From Acidiphilium sp. (GTDB taxonomy: Bacteria > Pseudomonadota > Alphaproteobacteria > Acetobacterales > Acetobacteraceae): DNA of 41,965 nt. Of the stretch, positions 37,072 to 41,965 are shown piece by piece; within the stretch, counting starts at the first letter, position 1, and each line of letters starts with the position of its first letter. Location of the stretch: assembly GCA_027449105.1 (NCBI GenBank), contig DAIDMG010000008.1:334-42298 (forward strand). The letters are read 5' to 3'. Made by a program: the position numbers and the translations under genes. The notes below the pieces were generated by a model, which was given only the letters and a program-made list of their open reading frames with translations, was not told the DNA's origin and did not search any database.

Positions 37072-37497
37072 CTAGCCGAGATTCCCGCGCACGTCACCCC
37101 GGAGCCAGTCTCGGAGACGACTTTTTGCGCTCGGCAATGAAAGATCGAGCGCAGGCGGCGGCCGATTGAACATAAGCGCCCCATATTGGACCGCGACCGC
37201 AGTCACACGCTCGGTAGCCACAGGCTCTGCGGCGAGCACGATCCCAGGCAGTCCGAGATACAGCGCTTCGAGAGCCCGCCCTGGGGCGTCGGCACAATCT
37301 AGCAGCGAGAATCCCCTGAAATTCGCCTGATCTAACAGGGCCACCCACCAAGGCGCCCCGCAATAAAGTGCAAAACCCGGGGGAGATAGTAACGTTACTG
37401 GCCAGCCAAGACCTACCGCGGTCGCAACATCCGAGCGGTCGCGCACGATCACTGCAGGAGCCACTTCCGTCAGCTCAATCGTCTCGACCACTGCCAC
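37072..37497 (-). CDS. unrecognised conserved-looking 141-aa protein
   Basis: I do not recognise a family. The protein has alternating hydrophobic strands and short helices ([36 protein letters not shown], then [22 protein letters not shown]), reminiscent of a small Rossmann-like alpha/beta fold, with GAPWW near the centre and an Arg-rich C-terminus. No Cys cluster, signal peptide or membrane helix is present. It starts at a GTG inside the last codons of ftsK, overlapping it by 23 bases; fbaB follows 35 bases later. The arrangement ftsK, this gene, fbaB, thiE looks like one transcript. Composition is like its neighbours, so it is probably a real gene. Confidence 0.6.
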   Translation of the reverse strand: MAVVETIELTEVAPAVIVRDRSDVATAVGLGWPVTLLSPPGFALYCGAPWWVALLDQANFRGFSLLDCADAPGRALEALYLGLPGIVLAAEPVATERVTAVAVQYGALMFNRPPPALDLSLPSAKSRLRDWLRGDVRGNLG

Positions 37498-39874
37498 CGA
37501 TCAGGACTTCACGTTTACCAACGTGGTTTGCTGTGCTAACAACGCCCGCCTTCTCCATTTGCTCCATCAGTTTGGCAGCACGATTATAACCAATCTGCAA
37601 ATGTCGCTGTATGAAGCTCGTGCTGGCCTTGCCTTCGCGGGCTACAAGCGCAACTGCCTGCTGATACAACCCGGCCTCCCCTCCTTCTCCAGCTGAGGCC
37701 AAACCGGGAATCGCCGGCATATCCTCGTCGATTACCTCGGTTACAGCCTCAACGTACTCGGGTTCGCCCTGCTCACGCAAAAACGCAACGACATCCTCAA
37801 CTTCGCGATCGCTGACAAAAGGGCCATGCACGCGAGTAATCCGTCCGCCACCCACCATGTAAAGCAAATCGCCCATACCCAGAAGCTGTTCTGCCCCCTG
37901 CTCACCCAGAATCGTTCGGCTATCGAACTTCGAAATCACCTGAAAAGATATCCGCGTTGGAAAGTTTGCCTTGATCGTCCCGGTAATAACATCAACGGAC
38001 GGTCGCTGCGTTGCCATGATCACGTGGATCCCCGCCGCGCGGGCCATCTGAGCCAACCGTTGTACCGCCGCCTCAATCTCTTTGCCTGCAACCATCATCA
38101 AATCGGCCATTTCATCGATAACAACAACGATTAAAGGCAGCGGCTCAAGCGCAAGCGGCTGATCCTCGAAAATTGGTCTACCAGTCTCTGAATCGAATCC
38201 GGTCTGTACCCGCCGTGTCACCACCTCACCGCGCGCCAATGCCTCATTTACCCGCTCGTTATAGCCGGCAATGTTCCGCACGCTCAGTTGACTCATAGAG
38301 CGGTAACGCCGTTCCATTTCGCGCACGACCCACTTTAGCGCGGCCACCGCCTTTGCCGGTTCGGTTACGACAGGAGTCAGAAGATGCGGGATTCCTTCGT
38401 ACACAGACAGTTCAAGCATCTTGGGATCTATCAGAATAAGCCGGCACTCATCGGGAGATAGCCGGTATAAGAGCGAAAGGATCATTGCATTGATGCCGAC
38501 GGATTTGCCAGACCCGGTTGTGCCCGCGATAAGGAGATGAGGCATCCGTGCCAAATCGGCAATCACAGGTGTGCCACCTATGTCCTTTCCAAGCGCAAGC
38601 GCCAGCTTTCCCGAATGATTGACCCATTCTGCGACATCGAGCAATTCTGAAAAAAACACTGTCTCACGCCTCGCATTCGGCACCTCGATGCCAATGACAT
38701 TGCGTCCCTGCACGGTAGCAATTCGCACCGCCAACACCGATAGGCTGCGCGCAATGTCGTCGGCGAGTCCGATCACCCTTGCTGAGCGGATGCCTGGTGC
38801 CGGCTCCAATTCGTATAATGTTACAACGGGTCCCGGGCGAATCTCAACGATCCGGCCTTGGACTCCATAATCGCCGAGAACCGTTTCCAATAGGCGTGCA
38901 TTGGCCTGCAAAGATTCAGTCGAAGGTCCTGTTGCCGCACGTAACGGGGGCGACCGCAGCAAGTCCAACGGTGGCAACTTCCACAACGTGTCCGGTAGCG
39001 GCAGTCGCTCCTGCTTTGGTGGCGCTTTCTTCGCCGGCGCAGCGCGCCTTAGTCTGGGCAAGATCGGCGTTGGCTCAGACTCCAAGGTTGCGATCGTATC
39101 GGGGACAAAACCGCCTTCGGGGGCTATTGGCACCGCCACCACGCCAATGTTCTCCGAATGGCCATCGCCTCGCATTGGCGCGCTAGCAATCAGAGGTGCC
39201 AGCCACGCCGAGACGGCGCTGGCGCCTCCACGCGCACCACGAACGGCGCGTCCACCGGTTCGTGCAGACGCGAGCGCAGCGCCCGTTGCACGCCGACCCG
39301 CAGCGCGCCACTCCCGTGCGCTAAGTCCAGACGCATAGACCAGAGCGCCCCCCCCGATCACCAAGGCCAGTATGGGCACAATCGCTCGTATAACGTCACC
39401 AAATGGCAGATACTCAGTTCGCGCGACAGCCGGACCAAACTCCGCGCCGACCGCGCCGCCAAGCCCAGCCTTGACAGGCCAGTGCGTTGCCGACAGCATA
39501 CCGAGCCCCGCAGCGATGATGGGAACGACAGCCAATACCACCATACATCGCCGACGCAGGTTCGGAACATAACCACGATGGGCGAGCCCATAGGCCCAAA
39601 AAAAAATGATCATTGCAGGCAGTGCACCAGCAAGCCCGAAGCCTTGTAGCAAAACATCCGCGGCAATCGCACCTGCCGGGCCAGCAAGGTTTCGGGTGGG
39701 CATCGTCGATGCCGTGTCAAGCGATGCATCGCCGCGATGATAAGACAGTAGTGACATCATGAGCAGAACGCCGATCAGCGCAAGGGCGAGCGCAGCCAAC
39801 CCGGCAAGTTGCCGTATCAACCGAATTTTTAGCGCTGGTGAGAAAAACTGGCGAGATTGAGCGGCTGCAGACAT
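37475..39874 (-). CDS. ftsK: DNA translocase FtsK
   Basis: A septum-located motor that pumps DNA during the last stage of chromosome segregation and activates XerCD recombination at dif. About 799 residues. Four N-terminal membrane helices lie within about residues 20-180 (including [21 protein letters not shown]), followed by a short Pro/Ala-rich linker. The motor has RecA-like alpha and beta parts: Walker [13 protein letters not shown] (about residues 450-460), Walker [15 protein letters not shown], and [25 protein letters not shown]-terminal gamma domain (about the last 65 residues, with the winged-helix [24 protein letters not shown]) reads KOPS. The ATG at 39874 is preferred to a TTG 12 codons upstream because a GGGAG site lies before it. 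The gene after it is not lolA, its usual neighbour in the class. Confidence 0.97.
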   Translation of the reverse strand: MSAAAQSRQFFSPALKIRLIRQLAGLAALALALIGVLLMMSLLSYHRGDASLDTASTMPTRNLAGPAGAIAADVLLQGFGLAGALPAMIIFFWAYGLAHRGYVPNLRRRCMVVLAVVPIIAAGLGMLSATHWPVKAGLGGAVGAEFGPAVARTEYLPFGDVIRAIVPILALVIGGGALVYASGLSAREWRAAGRRATGAALASARTGGRAVRGARGGASAVSAWLAPLIASAPMRGDGHSENIGVVAVPIAPEGGFVPDTIATLESEPTPILPRLRRAAPAKKAPPKQERLPLPDTLWKLPPLDLLRSPPLRAATGPSTESLQANARLLETVLGDYGVQGRIVEIRPGPVVTLYELEPAPGIRSARVIGLADDIARSLSVLAVRIATVQGRNVIGIEVPNARRETVFFSELLDVAEWVNHSGKLALALGKDIGGTPVIADLARMPHLLIAGTTGSGKSVGINAMILSLLYRLSPDECRLILIDPKMLELSVYEGIPHLLTPVVTEPAKAVAALKWVVREMERRYRSMSQLSVRNIAGYNERVNEALARGEVVTRRVQTGFDSETGRPIFEDQPLALEPLPLIVVVIDEMADLMMVAGKEIEAAVQRLAQMARAAGIHVIMATQRPSVDVITGTIKANFPTRISFQVISKFDSRTILGEQGAEQLLGMGDLLYMVGGGRITRVHGPFVSDREVEDVVAFLREQGEPEYVEAVTEVIDEDMPAIPGLASAGEGGEAGLYQQAVALVAREGKASTSFIQRHLQIGYNRAAKLMEQMEKAGVVSTANHVGKREVLIGGSGRDD

Positions 39875-40134
39875 CGTCCCGACGAACTCCCGGTTACTAG
39901 ACGGTCTCAACCATACCCTGAATCCGACTGATAAGACAAAACAAATCTCTCCAACCCTATTGCACCGGCCAATTCGCCTGGTGGCAGGCTTGCAGCCGTC
40001 CCTCTTTCCCTGTCCTTCTGGTTGGACACGACCTTAGTGTGCGCATGCCGCCGACGTCCAAAACATGTTGTCGACATTCAAAAAGGGCCCGAACGGCTAT
40101 CGCCGCCCGGACCCGAACCCGACGATCCTTTCGC

Positions 40135-41478
40135 TCAATCTCCCAATACAGGAATTCCGCGCTGGCCGTCTGCAAAAATCGCATATGCTTCCTCGCCATG
40201 GGCCGCTTCATCCCCCATCATCAGCATCTCCTGGTCCATTCGCAGCGGAACAAAGATCCCGATCAGCTTAAGCAGGATGAACGTGCCTATTGCGTTAACC
40301 ACTATAATGAAGCCTGCCCCATATAGCTGCAGGACCACTTGGTGAAAATTACCAAAAAGCGCACCAGTCACACTCACATTGCTATCGCCGCCTGTCCCAA
40401 GGAACTCCACCATTTTCGGGTCCGCGAGAATGCCGACTCCGATTCCGCCTACGAGCGCCGCCACACCGTGAGTGTGAATGACTCCAAGAGTATCGTCCAC
40501 TTTCGACAAAAACTTGGTCTTCCCGAGCTTGTTCCACGTAAGCCATGGCAGAATGGCAGCAAAAACACCTAGTACGATTGCCTCGCCGCCATTGATGTAT
40601 CCGGCGGCAGGTGTAATCGCCACCAAACCAGCAATCATCCCGTTCACAGCACCAAGGACGGATGGAAGACCGAACGCAAACACATCTAGTATCGTCCACG
40701 TGAGCAGTGCCGCCGCTGTAGCAATGTTCGTATTAAGCACTGCTGCGCCGGCATCCGCATTGGCGAAATATGGATCACCGCCATTGAACCCGTTCCAGCC
40801 CAGCCATAAGATCCCCGCTCCAGCTAACGTAATCAGCAAAGAATTTGGCTGAAAGCTTTCGCGGTCGCGCGTCAGCCTCGGCCCAATCACCGCCGCAGCC
40901 GTAAAACCTGACACCGCTGCCGTGAGATGAATGACGTAACCGCCCGAATAGTCGACGACCCCCATCGACCCCAACCAGCCGCCACCCCAGAGTGAAAACG
41001 CGCCAACGGTGTATACGAACGTCATCCAGAGCGGCACAAAAATCATCCACGCCTTAAAATTCATCCTCCCAAGCACCGATCCGGCAAGAATAATCACCGT
41101 GATCGCAGCAAACACGAACTGGAAAAACACCATTGTCGACATCGGAAAGGCAATTGGAGGCATGCCAGCTGCCGCTGCCGGAATGGTCGCCTGCTTCAGT
41201 TCGTTCCACGCCGACGTAATCTGGCCGGGGTGCCCAAGAAATGGGAACCATTCCTTGCCGAACGCCATATTATAGGCCCACAAAACCCACACGATTAGCA
41301 CGGCGGCGAAAGCATACAGAGCCATGAAAGCCGAGTTGATCGCCCATTTCTTCTTGACGATGCCTCCATATAGAATAACCAGCCCCGGAACACTTTGCAG
41401 GCCAACAAACGTGGCGGCTGTGAGCTGCCAGGCGTTGTCGCCGGCGTCGAGCCACGAGGGTGAAGGAACAAGCGACAT
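40135..41478 (-). CDS. amtB: ammonium transporter (Amt family)
   Basis: Channel-like uptake of ammonium across the inner membrane, trimeric, usually controlled by a PII protein. 447 residues with about eleven membrane helices. Seen directly: NAWQLTAATFVGLQSVPGLVILYGG, the first-helix region with the Amt 'Q-x-x-P-G-x-x-x-Y-G-G' motif; VDYSGGYVIHLTAAVSGF, with the first twin His; the LTWTILDVFAFGLPSVLGAVNGMIAGLVAITPAAG block typical of the family; and HTHGVAALVGGIGVGI, with the second twin His. ATG at 41478 with a GGAG site eight bases before it. A sigma54-type promoter lies upstream. Unlike many relatives, no glnK (PII) gene adjoins it; an insertion sequence lies on that side instead. Confidence 0.97.
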   Translation of the reverse strand: MSLVPSPSWLDAGDNAWQLTAATFVGLQSVPGLVILYGGIVKKKWAINSAFMALYAFAAVLIVWVLWAYNMAFGKEWFPFLGHPGQITSAWNELKQATIPAAAAGMPPIAFPMSTMVFFQFVFAAITVIILAGSVLGRMNFKAWMIFVPLWMTFVYTVGAFSLWGGGWLGSMGVVDYSGGYVIHLTAAVSGFTAAAVIGPRLTRDRESFQPNSLLITLAGAGILWLGWNGFNGGDPYFANADAGAAVLNTNIATAAALLTWTILDVFAFGLPSVLGAVNGMIAGLVAITPAAGYINGGEAIVLGVFAAILPWLTWNKLGKTKFLSKVDDTLGVIHTHGVAALVGGIGVGILADPKMVEFLGTGGDSNVSVTGALFGNFHQVVLQLYGAGFIIVVNAIGTFILLKLIGIFVPLRMDQEMLMMGDEAAHGEEAYAIFADGQRGIPVLGD

Positions 41479-41558
41479 TCAATTTCTCCGTATGTTTTTA
41501 GCCTTATTGCTCCATAATCCTGTGCCCCAATCGGGAGCACGGGACCTCGTTTTCAATA

Positions 41559-41574
41559 TGCATAGGACGTGCCA
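41559..41574 (-). promoter_or_regulatory. sigma54-type promoter of amtB
   Basis: On the minus strand the sequence reads TGGCACG-TCCT-ATGCA. The sigma54 consensus is TGGCACG-N4-TTGCA, so the -24 element is perfect, the spacing is exact and one base of the -12 element differs (A for T). Transcription would begin near 41548, giving a leader of about 70 bases. Nitrogen-scavenging genes such as amtB are classic sigma54/NtrC targets, which supports the call. No clear NtrC enhancer (GCAC-N7-GTGC) was seen in the AT-rich DNA upstream. Confidence 0.7.
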
Positions 41575-41656
41575 TTGCCACTGAACCAGACAATATAAGT
41601 CATAAATTAAGCAAATGATGAAATATATAAGCCTAGTTGCTTATTAGTGTCTCATT

Positions 41657-41677
41657 ACAGCCTATTTTTTAGGCTGT
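41657..41677. repeat. perfect hairpin between amtB and the IS
   Basis: ACAGCCTA-TTTTT-TAGGCTGT, an 8-bp perfect stem with a five-base T loop, in very A+T-rich DNA upstream of both amtB and the transposase. Possibly an operator, a weak terminator or part of the IS left end. Confidence 0.35.
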
Positions 41678-41791
41678 TTATTCGATGTTTTTGGTCCTGA
41701 TCATATTCGATTCTGCGTGAGGCCGATATAACGATATTTTGTTTCGGAACTATTAAGTTTACTAAATAGCTGACTAGATGTAGAACAAAAC

Positions 41792-41965
41792 ATGACGATG
41801 ACCCTTCGCGCCTTCAATGAGATGTTTCCTGACGAGGACGCGGCGCGTGCTTGGTTTGAGAGGTCGCGCTGGCCGCATGGGCCTGAGTGTTATCATTGTG
41901 GTGCGGTCGGCAATGCGGCATACATGCCGAAGACGAAGTTCTGGCATTGCAAGTCATGTAACGCG
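41792..41965 (+). CDS. IS1595-family transposase, N-terminal part (cut by window edge)
   Basis: The window ends 58 codons into this frame. The N-terminus (MTLRAFNEMFPDEDAARAWFERSRWPHGP) is typical of IS1595/ISXO2-type DDE transposases, which begin with a zinc ribbon: here CYHCG (residues 38-42) and, about 15 residues later, WHCKSC complete the Cys set. The catalytic domain lies outside the window. The gene starts at an ATG at 41792 in a region of lower G+C than the chromosome, consistent with recent insertion. The element's left inverted repeat is presumably in the 200 bases before it but was not recognised. Completeness cannot be judged. Confidence 0.85.
   Translation, partial: MTMTLRAFNEMFPDEDAARAWFERSRWPHGPECYHCGAVGNAAYMPKTKFWHCKSCNA

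Noticed and set aside
1-41965. CRISPR arrays or phage structural genes
   Set aside because: No regularly spaced direct repeats, cas genes, capsid, portal or tail genes were seen.

Overview
The window looks like a chromosomal segment of an alphaproteobacterium, most plausibly of Rhodospirillales/Acetobacterales type. The basis is the set of conserved proteins (a UPF0262 family protein, an EipB/DUF1849 envelope protein, TamA/TamB, a class I DhnA-type aldolase next to ThiE, and FtsK beside an ammonium transporter). Base composition looks moderate, somewhat above 50% G+C by eye (not computed). Nearly all long genes lie on the minus strand. Start codons are often GTG or TTG, and many neighbouring genes overlap by 1-4 bases. 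Against this, gaps of 0.3-1.1 kb without a recognisable gene are frequent, and several contain decayed sequence. This suggests a genome undergoing erosion and invasion by mobile elements.

Layout. 1-1.2 kb: mobile-element debris, namely the 5' part of a group II intron with a truncated reverse transcriptase and a 232-bp internally deleted IS256-type remnant bounded by 12-bp inverted repeats. 1.3-6.9 kb: a small conserved gene, then a tightly overlapping minus-strand operon. In transcription order it encodes an antiporter-like membrane subunit, a NuoH-like membrane subunit with an antiporter-like C-terminus, a NuoC/NuoD-like large subunit that lacks the Ni-binding cysteines, a NuoB-like Fe-S subunit, and RNase HII. 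This resembles the 'energy-converting hydrogenase related' (Ehr) complexes, relatives of complex I and group 4 [NiFe] hydrogenases whose substrate is unknown. 7.6-8.9 kb: aat and a periplasmic protein. 9.6-11 kb: UDP-glucose dehydrogenase. 11.5-13.8 kb: three TadE/TadG-type genes. 14.4 kb: wrbA with a good sigma70-type promoter. 15.1-20.9 kb: tamA-tamB. 21.0-25.0 kb: UPF0262, mtnA, rarA, rluC. 26.2 kb: a Lys/Ala-rich histone-H1-like protein with a strong terminator. 27.7-30.6 kb: uvrB-eipB.

31.2-33 kb: a TetR-like regulator, and dsbB translationally coupled to a nearly full-length but frameshifted coq7 pseudogene. 34.1 kb: marC. 35.5-39.9 kb: ftsK, a small unknown gene, fbaB and thiE. 40.1-41.6 kb: an ammonium transporter with a near-consensus sigma54 promoter. 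The right edge enters an IS1595-type transposase.

Functional themes are membrane energy conversion (Ehr-like complex), envelope biogenesis (TamAB, EipB, DsbB, Tad-like proteins, UDP-glucuronate supply), DNA and RNA maintenance (UvrB, RarA, RNase HII, FtsK, RluC-type enzyme) and nitrogen uptake. The most notable items are the Ehr-like operon with its reduced membrane arm, the loss of the local coq7, and the sigma54-driven amt next to an insertion sequence. All family assignments were made by reading the sequence, without database searches.
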